A stretch of 64,000 nt of DNA, from assembly GCF_014654365.1 (NCBI RefSeq), contig NZ_BNAY01000010.1, positions 124,001 through 188,000 of the forward strand, written 5' to 3'. This document shows positions 37,133 through 46,400 of this stretch, in pieces. How positions within the stretch are numbered: position 1 is the first letter of the stretch; the number at the start of each line of letters is the position of its first letter. Made by a program: the position numbers and the translations under genes. The DNA comes from Amycolatopsis oliviviridis. GTDB lineage: Bacteria > Actinomycetota > Actinomycetes > Mycobacteriales > Pseudonocardiaceae. The notes beneath the pieces are model-generated. The model made no database searches and was not told the DNA's origin. It worked only from the letters and a program-made list of their open reading frames with translations.

Positions 37133-38266
37133 TCAGTGTGGCAGGGACTCCAGGTGGTCCGCGGCGGCCACGACTCCCCCGGCCGCCGCGAACGAAGCCC
37201 GCACCCGCGCGGCCGCCGCGGCGTAGGCGGGCTCGGTGAGCACCTCGGTGACCGTGCCGCGGATGTCCGGCGCCTTCACTCGGTCGAAGCGCAGCCGCAG
37301 GCCCGCGCCGGCGGCCTCGACCTGCTGAGCCAGCATCGACTGGTCGTCCCGGATCGGCGCGATCACCAGCGGCAGCCCGGACGCGAGGGTCTCGCTGACG
37401 GTGTTGTGCCCGCCGTGGCAGATCACCGCCGCCGCCTTCCGCACGACGTCCGCCTGCGGGATCCGCCTGGCGATCAGCACCGTTTCGCTGAGCAGTTCGC
37501 CGGTGGGGTCGACGACCAGGCCTTGGACCTCGGGCATCCCGGCGAGGGCGTCGACGCATTCGGACAGGAAGCGGCGGCCGAGCGCGGCGTTGGCGGTGCC
37601 GAGGGTGGCGACGACCAGCGGGCGCCCGTCGAGCCGGTCCCACGAGAACCCGACCGGCGGCGCGGGAGCCAGCGCCGGGCCGACGAACCGGACCGCGCCC
37701 GCGTCGGCGATCGGCCCGGTCAGGGACACGGTGGTGAAAGCCAGGACCAGCTCCGGGGAGAACCGCAGGTCGCCGCAGGACACCTTGTGCCGCGTACGGA
37801 GATCTCCTTGCAGTTTGCCGACCCAGGCGGCGATCTTCGGCATGGCGGCCAGCGGATCGCCGAGTTCGGTCGACGTCGACGCCGAGGTCGCCCACGGCAG
37901 GCCGCGGCGGCTCGCGACCAAGGCACCCGCGAAGGCCTGTTGATCGGCGATCACGACGTCGGGGCGGAAGGCGGCCACCGCCTTCTCGACGCCGGGGACC
38001 ATCGCGTCCGCGAGCGGGACCAGGTACTGCTCCCACAGGAACTTCAGTGCCGCGAACCCGCGCAGTCCCTCGGGACGCCGCTCGACGGCGAACTCCAGCG
38101 AGTCTCCCGCCGTGTACACCCGGCCCGCCCGCGTCAGCTCCGACGTCGTGGGTTCCGGACCGCACCAGGCGACGTCGTGACCACGCCCCACCAGTTCGCC
38201 TGCCACCGCGCGCAGCGGCGCCACGTGTCCGGTCAGCGGTGGCACGACCAGCAGGAACCGGCTCAT
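37133..38266 (-). CDS. GT1-family glycosyltransferase (MGT/macrolide type)
   Basis: 377 residues. GT-B fold: acceptor-side N terminus VVPPLTGHVAPLRAVAGEL, and C-terminal nucleotide-sugar site ICHGGHNTVSETLASGLPLV followed by IAPIRDDQSMLAQQVEAAG, where the HGGHNT and DQ residues contact the donor. Such enzymes glycosylate polyketides, lipids or flavonoids. It is the last gene of the polyketide operon and starts with a 4-bp ATGA overlap with the hydrolase, so it probably glycosylates the polyketide-synthase product (inference). Confidence 0.9.
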   Translation of the reverse strand: MSRFLLVVPPLTGHVAPLRAVAGELVGRGHDVAWCGPEPTTSELTRAGRVYTAGDSLEFAVERRPEGLRGFAALKFLWEQYLVPLADAMVPGVEKAVAAFRPDVVIADQQAFAGALVASRRGLPWATSASTSTELGDPLAAMPKIAAWVGKLQGDLRTRHKVSCGDLRFSPELVLAFTTVSLTGPIADAGAVRFVGPALAPAPPVGFSWDRLDGRPLVVATLGTANAALGRRFLSECVDALAGMPEVQGLVVDPTGELLSETVLIARRIPQADVVRKAAAVICHGGHNTVSETLASGLPLVIAPIRDDQSMLAQQVEAAGAGLRLRFDRVKAPDIRGTVTEVLTEPAYAAAAARVRASFAAAGGVVAAADHLESLPH

Positions 38267-39039
38267 CCGCGCGGCCTCCCGTGCCGGGAGATCCAGTTCA
38301 GTACCAGCTCCCGCACCTCCCGGTGCTGTTCGACGAGCACCGAGTGCCCCTGCCCTTCGAACACGTGCAACTCACCGCGGGGCAACAACGACGTCAGCGC
38401 GTCGAGATCGTCGGCCTGATAGCCGTGACTGCCCAAAATGGACAGTACGGGACAGTCGATCCCCGCCACCTGCTCCAAGGTCAGCAACGGACCGAGTGGA
38501 ACCTCCTCCGCCATCGACGTGGCCATGATCCGCTCGGCCGCCATTTTCGCGAGCCGCCGATGATGGGCGCTGTAGTTGGCCTCGATCCACTCGAAGCTCT
38601 CCTCGACCTTCAAGAAGCGCACGGTGTGCTCGAGGATCTGCGCCATCTTGTCCGCCCACAGTTCGGTGGCGGGCTCCGATTCGATGCACACGATGCTGCG
38701 TACCCGATCCGGTTTGGCCACGGCGTAGCTGTACGCGAGAGTGCCCCCGAAACTGTTGCCCACCAGGTGAACGGGCCGGTCGAGGTCGAGCTGGGCCAGC
38801 AGGTCGTCGAGGTCGGCGACGAAGTCCGCGATCGTGTACCCGCGCTCGGGGCGTTCGGTCTTGCCGTGCCCGCGCAGGTCGTAGCTGATCACGTCCACCC
38901 CGGCGGCGGCGACCGGCGGGGCCAGCGTGAGATAGAAGCTCGCCAGGCTGTCGGTGCCCATCCCGTGCAGGAACACCACGGTCTCGGTGCCCCCGCCGGG
39001 CACGAGCTGCACGTTCGTGCGCAGCCCGTTGACGGTCAT
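38263..39039 (-). CDS. Alpha/beta hydrolase of the polyketide operon
   Basis: 258 residues from the ATG at 39039 (GAGGCGG upstream). Fold markers: FLHGMGTDSLASFY, DLRGHGKTERP, nucleophile elbow GNSFGG, and FEGQGHSVLVEQ with the catalytic His. The usual HDxxxP acid region is GSHGYQADDLDAL. The likely role is release or hydrolysis of the acyl product from the synthase, as a stand-alone thioesterase, since neither synthase has a thioesterase domain (inference). It lies 13 bp after the ACP gene and overlaps the glycosyltransferase. Confidence 0.86.
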   Translation of the reverse strand: MTVNGLRTNVQLVPGGGTETVVFLHGMGTDSLASFYLTLAPPVAAAGVDVISYDLRGHGKTERPERGYTIADFVADLDDLLAQLDLDRPVHLVGNSFGGTLAYSYAVAKPDRVRSIVCIESEPATELWADKMAQILEHTVRFLKVEESFEWIEANYSAHHRRLAKMAAERIMATSMAEEVPLGPLLTLEQVAGIDCPVLSILGSHGYQADDLDALTSLLPRGELHVFEGQGHSVLVEQHREVRELVLNWISRHGRPRG

Positions 39040-39052
39040 CGTCGGCACCGCC

Positions 39053-39352
39053 TCAGCCCCGTTCGCCGAGGCGGGCGGCCACGTAGTCCGCGATGTCGCC
39101 GACCCGGAGCCCGATCACGTCGTCGAGATCCTTCTCCGCCAGGAACTCCGCGAGGTTGACGTCCTCCCCGAAGAACTCGGCGAGGATGCTCGCGAAGGTG
39201 ACCAGGTCGATGCTCTCCAGCCCGAGATCCTCGTGGAAGGTGGTCCCCGGGGTGATCTCGATGCCGAGGACGTCGACGTCGCCGACCAGTTCCCTCAGCA
39301 ACTCCACCACCGTGCCGAAGACCGAGGTCGGGCTCTGCTGTTCGATCGTCAT
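39053..39352 (-). CDS. Free acyl carrier protein
   Basis: 99 residues. The carrier-protein motif DLGLESIDLV carries the 4'-phosphopantetheine Ser, followed by the acidic helix and ADYVAARL end. It lies 15 bp after the second synthase and precedes the hydrolase, so it probably acts as an additional or starter/transfer carrier in the same assembly line. ATG start. Activation needs a phosphopantetheinyl transferase, and no intact one is visible in the window. Confidence 0.92.
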   Translation of the reverse strand: MTIEQQSPTSVFGTVVELLRELVGDVDVLGIEITPGTTFHEDLGLESIDLVTFASILAEFFGEDVNLAEFLAEKDLDDVIGLRVGDIADYVAARLGERG

Positions 39353-39367
39353 GTTCCGCTCCTGTTC

Positions 39368-42300
39368 CTACCCGAGATTCCAGGCCACCACGTACCCGGG
39401 GATTCCGGCGAACTCCGCGCCGATGCCGATCTCCTCGGCCAGCCCCGCCAGCTCTCCTTCGGCCCGGACCGCGATCCGGGGCGACGTCGTGGTCTCCTCC
39501 CGGACGAGGGCGACCGCGACCTCTCCGGCCGACGCGACGGCCACGGCCAGCGGCGGCACCGTCCGGCCGTGGAGCCCGGTCACCCCGGTGCCGTCGGCGC
39601 TCACCCGGAGTTCGGCCGGGTAGACGTCGTCCAAGCCGAGTTTCGCGCGGACCGCGTCCTTGATCGCGATCCGTTCCAGCAGCCACCCGCGCTGCCGCCG
39701 GGGCGCGCACGCGGCGAACTCCGCGCGTTCCTCGGCGCCGAGATAGATGCCGGCGTAGATGTCGCGCGCGGCGGGGCTCGGCCATCGGTCGGTGACCACC
39801 GTCCACCCGCTCTGGTGGTCCTCGGAAAGCCGGTGCCGGTCCGGGAAGGCGTAGACGCGGTGGGCGGACCGGTCGCACGGGAACCGGATGTCGCGCCACT
39901 GGTCGATCCGGGCGAGCACGACACCGTCCCGCACCAGTTCGGCGTCCATCTCCAGCACGTCCGGCCGCGGCAGGCGGACCCGGACCACACAGCCGACCGT
40001 GGTCCCCGGCGCCGGTTCCGGGCCGTACCAGGTGATCCGGCCCATCGACGTCGGGAAAGCCAGCAGCGCGTCCGCCTTGGTCGCCATCAGCCAGCAGCCC
40101 AGCAGCTGGCCGACGTTGTCCAGCAGCGCGCCGGGCGCGGGCGGGACGACGAGGTCGCCGCGGATGTGCCGTTCGCCGAGTCCAATGAGCCGGGCGAGGC
40201 CTTGGTAGGAGGGACCGTGGAACATCTCGCGGCGCGAGTAGATCTCGGCGGCGGTCAACGGCGGCGCTGTCTCCGGTCCCGGCAGCGAGGACGGCTTCGG
40301 CGCCGTGGGATACGTCCGCGCCAGATGGACGTCCATACTGGCGTGAGGTCCTATTTGGACACTGATCCGGTCGCCTTCCCGGGTCATCGAAAGCGGCACG
40401 CGTGCCGCCGGGGCGGCGATCAGCCACCGGGAGAACGCCGCGTTGCTCACCCCGGTCGCGACCGTGCCCGGCCAGTTCCGTTCCGCCTCGCGGCAGGCCA
40501 GGTCGACCAGTGCCGTCGCGGGGACGGTCGGCCGGAAGTCCGCTTCCTCGGGCCAGCCCTCGCGCTGACGGAAGAACCGATGATCCACCAGATGAGGCAT
40601 CGTGGCGAGCGAGACGTCCACAATGGACTCAGTAGGCTCCTCGGTGCGCCGCGCCGCCGCGTTGACCACGCTCGCGGCGGCCTGCCTGGTCTCGGCGAGC
40701 AGCGCGGTGAACTCCGCGACGATCGCGTCCGGCACTCCCTCCACCAGCCCGGGGACCTCGCCCGCGCTGTCGAACATGCCCTTGACGTCACCGTCGACCG
40801 ACAGCAGCGTGCCCGCCGTGTCGATCCGGGTGCGGCGCGGCTCCAGCGCGTCGAACGCGGGCCGTCCACCCTCCACCCAGACCGCGGTGGCCACCCGGCG
40901 CAGCTGAGCGAGACCGGGCCTCGTGCCGGAGGACGCCGGGATGACCAGATGCGGCCGCGTGCCCAGCGTGTCCGCCACGAACGAGCCGACCTGACCGGCG
41001 CCCGCCTGCACGAAGACGCGGGCGCCGTCGGCGTAGAGCGCGTCGACGAGTTCGCGGAACCGGACCTTGCGCACCAGATGGGCCAGGTACAGCTGGCGGA
41101 CCTCCACCGGATCCTCGGGATACGGCCGGGCCGTGGTCGCCGACCAGACCGGGATCCGCGGCGCCTTCAGGTCCAGTTCCGCCGCGAGCCGGGTGAACGG
41201 GCCGAGCCGCGAGCGCATCAGCGGGGTGTGGAACCCGGACCGGAACGGCAGTGTCCTGGCGACGACGCCGTGCTGTGTGCAGAGCTTCGCGAGCCGGGCC
41301 GCGGCCGCCGGGTCGCCGCACACGATCGTCTGCCGCGGCGCGTTCTCGTGCGAGATCATCAGTTCCGGTTCGGCGGCGAGCAGCGCCTCCGCCCGCTCCG
41401 CGGAGCACCCGAGCACCAGGAACTCGGCGTCCGGCAGGGTGAATCCCTGCGGCCAGTACCGGTCCAGCATGTCCTCCGTGGACTGTCCCGGGTACATCCC
41501 GGCCGCCTGCATCGCGGTCCACTCGCCGACGCTGTGCCCGGCGAGCAGATCCGGCTTGACGGCGAGCCGCCGCAGCGCCGTGTCGAGCAGCAACCCGACC
41601 TGCGACACACTCGACGCGCGGGCGAGCACGCTCGCCGTGGACCACTCGGGCCGCTCCAGGCCGAAGTGCCGGGCGACGTCGGCGCAGCGTGGTTCCGCGT
41701 CCGCTTCCAAACCCGGGTAGATGAACGCGGTCTTCGCCCCGTCCTGCTCCAGCAAAGGTGCGATGCCGCACCAGATGTCGTTGGGCCCGTGCCAGGACTT
41801 GCCCTCGGCCGCGACCTTCGCGAGCACCCTGCGCGCGACCTCCAGCCGTTTCCCGGTCGGCCCGACGATCCCGATCCGGCAGGGGCCGTGCCCGCCGGAT
41901 TCCGGATCCGGGCGGTCGAGGAGGACACGTAGTTCGTCCGGCGTGGACGCCGCGAGCCGCAGCACCCGCTCGGGTTCCCCGCTCACCTTGGCCCGGCGCG
42001 GCCGCGGCGGTGCGGGGTCGGCCTCCTCCAGGACCACGTGCGCGTTGACGCCGCCGAAACCGAAGGCGTTGACCGCCGCCCGGCGTGGCACGGCACCGGC
42101 CGCCCACGGCTCCGCGTCGGGCAGGATCCGGAACCGGGTCTTGTCCAGCAACGGACTCGGATCGGCGCAGTTCAGCGTCGGCGGCAGCACGGCGTGGTGC
42201 AGCGCGAGCGCCGCCTTGACCAGTCCGGCGGCCCCGGCGGTCGGCATGGTGTGCCCGATCATCGCCTTCACCGCGCCGATCGCGGCCCGGGGCCCGTCCG

Positions 42301-43417
42301 GCGGGCCGAACACCTCGGCGAGGGTGGCCAGTTCGGCCGCGTCCCCGGTCGGTGTCGCGGTCCCGTGCGCCTCCAGCAGGCCGAGCGCGCCGGGCGCCGC
42401 GGGATCGAGACCGGCCGACGCCCACGCGCGGCGCAGCGCCAGGGTCTGCCCCGCCACGGCCGGGCTGAGCAGGCTCGCGCCCTTGCCGTCGCTCGACGTC
42501 CCCGATCCCCGCAGCACCGCGTAGACTCGGTCGCCGTCGCGGCGCGCGTCGTAGAACCGCTTCAGCACGACGATCGCGGTGCCCTCGCCGATCAGCAGGC
42601 CGTCCGCGTCCCGGGAGAACGGGCTGATCCGCTGGCTCGGCGAAAGGGCGCCGAGCTGGGTGAACATCGACCAGAGCGTGTCGTCGTGGCAATGATGCAC
42701 ACCGCCGGCCAGCACGACGTCGCAGCGGCGGCGGGCGAGCTCGCCGATCGCCTGGTCCACCGCGAGAAGCGAGGACGCGCAGGCGGCGTCCACCGTGTAC
42801 GCGGGGCCGCCGAGGTCGAGGCGGTTGGCCACGCGCGACGCGGCGAGGTTCGGCACCAGCCCGATCGCGGTGTCCGGCCGGAACTCGCCGAGCGGTTTCA
42901 GCAGGGCGTCCCGGAGCCGGTCGAGCATCTCGGGCCGCGCCGACGGGAGGAGCTCCCGGACGGCGCCGGTGATCTGGCGGACCGACCGGACCCGCTGGTC
43001 GAAACGCTGAAGACCGGGCGAGAGATAGCCGCCCCTGCCGAGGATCACGCCCACGCGTTCGAGATCGCCCAGCCGTCGCAGGCCACCGGCGTCGTCGACC
43101 GCGGAAGCGGCAACGGCCAGCGCGACCAGCTGGTCGGGCTCCATCCCGTCGACGGAGCTGGGCGCGATGCCGAGCGCCGTCGCGTCGAAGTCCAGGCTGT
43201 CGGCGACGAAGCCGCCGCGCCGTCCGTAGGTGCGGTCGGGCGTGCGGCCGTCCCCGTCGTGGAAACTCGGATCCCAGCGGTGCGGCGGGATCTCGGTGAT
43301 CGCGTCGGTCCCGGAAACGATGTTCTGCCAGTATTCGTCCACAGTGGACGCGCCGGGAAGGAACACGCCCATCCCGACGATCGCGACGGCCTCTTGGTTC
43401 ACCACGGCTCGCTTCAC
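39368..43417 (-). CDS. Type I polyketide synthase 2 (KS-AT-DH, PfaB/PfaC- or Hgl-like)
   Basis: 1349 residues from the GTG at 43417, whose GTGA overlaps the stop of synthase 1; a GTG at 43402 is an alternative. Domains: KS (about 8-470) with Cys213 in DAACASS, His351 in EAHGTATPTGD and His389 in GHT; AT (about 560-840) with Ser629 in GHSVGEW and His730; product-template/DH double hotdog (about 935-1200) with H946 (PHLVDH) and D1100 in LLDNVGQ. A C-terminal segment (about 1220-1349) carries WLLERIAIKDAVR, the KDA motif of synthase-linked phosphopantetheinyl transferases, but without the SxSH or GxDxE motifs. There is no ACP, KR or ER, so it must work with synthase 1 and the free ACP. Confidence 0.88.
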   Translation of the reverse strand: MKRAVVNQEAVAIVGMGVFLPGASTVDEYWQNIVSGTDAITEIPPHRWDPSFHDGDGRTPDRTYGRRGGFVADSLDFDATALGIAPSSVDGMEPDQLVALAVAASAVDDAGGLRRLGDLERVGVILGRGGYLSPGLQRFDQRVRSVRQITGAVRELLPSARPEMLDRLRDALLKPLGEFRPDTAIGLVPNLAASRVANRLDLGGPAYTVDAACASSLLAVDQAIGELARRRCDVVLAGGVHHCHDDTLWSMFTQLGALSPSQRISPFSRDADGLLIGEGTAIVVLKRFYDARRDGDRVYAVLRGSGTSSDGKGASLLSPAVAGQTLALRRAWASAGLDPAAPGALGLLEAHGTATPTGDAAELATLAEVFGPPDGPRAAIGAVKAMIGHTMPTAGAAGLVKAALALHHAVLPPTLNCADPSPLLDKTRFRILPDAEPWAAGAVPRRAAVNAFGFGGVNAHVVLEEADPAPPRPRRAKVSGEPERVLRLAASTPDELRVLLDRPDPESGGHGPCRIGIVGPTGKRLEVARRVLAKVAAEGKSWHGPNDIWCGIAPLLEQDGAKTAFIYPGLEADAEPRCADVARHFGLERPEWSTASVLARASSVSQVGLLLDTALRRLAVKPDLLAGHSVGEWTAMQAAGMYPGQSTEDMLDRYWPQGFTLPDAEFLVLGCSAERAEALLAAEPELMISHENAPRQTIVCGDPAAAARLAKLCTQHGVVARTLPFRSGFHTPLMRSRLGPFTRLAAELDLKAPRIPVWSATTARPYPEDPVEVRQLYLAHLVRKVRFRELVDALYADGARVFVQAGAGQVGSFVADTLGTRPHLVIPASSGTRPGLAQLRRVATAVWVEGGRPAFDALEPRRTRIDTAGTLLSVDGDVKGMFDSAGEVPGLVEGVPDAIVAEFTALLAETRQAAASVVNAAARRTEEPTESIVDVSLATMPHLVDHRFFRQREGWPEEADFRPTVPATALVDLACREAERNWPGTVATGVSNAAFSRWLIAAPAARVPLSMTREGDRISVQIGPHASMDVHLARTYPTAPKPSSLPGPETAPPLTAAEIYSRREMFHGPSYQGLARLIGLGERHIRGDLVVPPAPGALLDNVGQLLGCWLMATKADALLAFPTSMGRITWYGPEPAPGTTVGCVVRVRLPRPDVLEMDAELVRDGVVLARIDQWRDIRFPCDRSAHRVYAFPDRHRLSEDHQSGWTVVTDRWPSPAARDIYAGIYLGAEERAEFAACAPRRQRGWLLERIAIKDAVRAKLGLDDVYPAELRVSADGTGVTGLHGRTVPPLAVAVASAGEVAVALVREETTTSPRIAVRAEGELAGLAEEIGIGAEFAGIPGYVVAWNLG

Positions 43418-46400
43418 CACAGCGATGCCGTGTAGAGCACCGAGCGGACGTCGGCCGGGCCGTAGGCCAGCTCGCGCAGGAGCGCGGCGGTGCCTTCGTC
43501 CGGATCGATCAGCGCGACCTCGCGGCGTTCGTACTCGCGCGCCAGCTCCGGCGACACCATGCCGGCGTGGTCGTCCGAGGGCGCCCACGGTCCCCAGTGG
43601 ACGGTCAGCGCCCGGCAACCGGTGCGGTCGGCCCACTGTTCACCGAGGGTTTCCAGCGCGTCGTTCGCCGCCGCGTAGTCGGTCTGACCGCGGTTGCCCA
43701 GCACCGCGGCGATACTGCCGAAGAAGGTCACGAAACCCGGCCGCACACCGAAGTGTTCCAAGGCGTCGAGCAGGGCCCGCGCACCGTCCACTTTGGTCCC
43801 GTAGACCATACGGAACGACTGCTCGTCCTTGTCTGCCATCAGTTTGTCGTCGATCACTCCCGCCGCGTGGACGACGCCGTCGATGCGGCCGTAACGGGTG
43901 TGCAGGTCCTTGACCACCTGCCGGACGGCGGCGCCGTCGCGCACGTCGAGCGACCGGTAGGCCGCGGTGCCACCGGCGGCACCGATCTGGTCGAGCGTCC
44001 TGGCGATCTCGCGCTGGGCCAGCACGGTGCGCACCCGGCGTTCGATGTCCACCAGCGAACCGCCGCGCGCGGCCAGGGCCGACCGCATCCCCGGCGCGTC
44101 GCCGGGCAGGTCCTCGTCGCCGGGTTCGGCAGGCCACGGGGTGCGGCCGGCCAGCTCGATCCGGCATCCGCTCGCCGCCAGCGCGACCGCCGCCCGCGCG
44201 GTGATCCCGCGAGCGCCGCCGATCAGCAGGAGTACCGAATCCGGGCCGAGACCGAGTGCCTTGACCTCTCCGCCGCCGGGGCCCGCGCCCGCGTAGGCGA
44301 TCGAGCCCAGGGAACCGGCGGACGGCTCGAAGGCCGCTCGCCCGGCGGTGTCGTACCGCACGGTGGCGGGTCCCTCGGCGATCACTTCCTCCAGCAGGAT
44401 CCGCGCCAGGTCCACAGTGGACTCCAGCTCGACCAGCCTGGTCGGTTCGCTCCGTTCCCGGGCCGCGGCGCGGACGAGACCGCGCAGGCCGGCAGCGTGC
44501 CCGGTTCCCGGCCTCGCCACCACGACCACCGCGCCCTTGGCGTCCTTCAGCAGGCTGAAGACCTGCGCCGCGACCGGTTCTTCGGCGTCCGACAACGGGT
44601 TCAGCACGAGGACGATGTCCGCGTCGTCCCGCTCCGCCGGTACCGCGCGCGCTTCGGTGAACACCGCGCGGACCGATTCGGCCAGTTCCTCCTGGCCGGG
44701 TTCGAAGCTCACCGCCACCGTTTTGCCGTTCACCTTGGCGAGGTCCGGCGTTCCGAGCGGTGCGGCCACCCGGCCGATCAGGTACCGGCCGGGCGCCTGG
44801 CCCGCCGGAGCCTCGGCGGGCGCCGGTGCCGCGACGACCGGAGCCGCCGGTTCGAGCCACTTCCGCAGCCTGGCGGACAGGGCGTTCGCCGTCCGGTCCC
44901 GGCTGAGCTGATCCTGGGCGTCGTCGTGCACCTTCCCCGAGAGCCCGAGCTTCGCCAGCAGGGAGCCCGCGATCTCGGTGCGCTTGATCGAGTCGATGGA
45001 AAGGTCCGCTTCGAGGTCGAGATCGGCGTCGATCATCTCGGCGGGATAGCCGGTGCGTTCGCTGATCGCGCCGATCACGGTCGCCAGGACATCCGTGACG
45101 ACGGCCTCCGCGACCGGGGCCGGGGCCGCGACGGGCGCGGACACGACCGGCGCCTCGACCGGCGGCAGCGACGCCGGGACGACCGGGGCCTGCACCACCG
45201 GCGCCGGAGCGTGCGGGGCGGTGCCGAGGTAGCCCAGCATCACGTCCCGTTGCGCCGCCAGCAGTTCGCGGCTGGTGCGGAGGAATTCGACGACGGCCTG
45301 GTCACGACCGGGCGCGGGCTGGTTCATGGTCGTCCTCGGGATTCGTCGGGCGGGCACGAGCCCATGGGCGGGGACCTCGCCGCCGGGCGCGCGGACGGTC
45401 TGGCCGTCCACGGTCCAGGCGGGCTTCGGAAGCGGGCCGACGCGGACGCGTCCGCGGAAGAGCCGTTCGGTACGCACGTCGACGCCGGTGAGCGCCAGTC
45501 GGGCGAGCGCGGTGAGGAACCCGCGCAGGCCCGGGCCGCCGGGGTCGCACGCGATCACGGTGTACGGCCGGTCGCCGAGGATGTCCTTGACCAGCCGGGA
45601 AAGCACCTGGCCCGGGCCGGTCTCGACGAACGTGCGCGCGCCCGCCGCGTACATGTCCTCGATCAGCTCGACGAAGCGCACCGGTGAGCCGATCTGCGCG
45701 GCGAGTCCGGTACGCACCTCCCCGGGTTCGTACGGCCGGGCGGTGCGGTTCGACCACACCGGCGGACCGGGCTCGCCGACCTCGGCGTTGTCGAGGTCGA
45801 CGGCGAACACGTCGCTCGCCCCGGCCACCAGCGGGCTGTGGAAGGCGCAGGCGACGGGGATCCGCTTGGCCCCGATCCCCTGGCCCCGCAGCACCCGGAC
45901 GGCCTCCTCGACGGCGGCCGTCGGTCCGGAAAGGACGGTCTGCCCCGGTGCGTTGTGGTTGGCCAGGACGACGTCCGGATGGTCGAGGGCGGCGGCCAGT
46001 TCCTCGCGCGACGCCTTCACCGCGGCCATCGCGCCCGGATCGGTGCCCGCGACCTCGGCGATCGAGCGGGCCCGCGCCCGGCTGAGCGCGACCAGGGCCG
46101 GGGTGTCGAACGCGCCGGCGACCGACAGCGCGGGCAGCTCGCCGTAGCTGTGCCCCGCCAGCAGATCCGGCCGGACGCCGAGGTCGGCGAGCAGGCCGCA
46201 CAAGGCCGATTCGACGAGCCCGAGCGCGGGCTGCGCGACCCGCGTGTCCTTGAGCGCCTCGTCCTGCGCCGCGCGTGTCTCCTCGGTGAAGGCACGCGGC
46301 GGGAACGTGGTCGCGGCGACGTCGGGGGCGAGCCGCAGGACGTCGGCCAGCTCCGGGAAGTGCACGAACAGCTCAGCCAGCATTCCCGTCCGCTGGCTGC

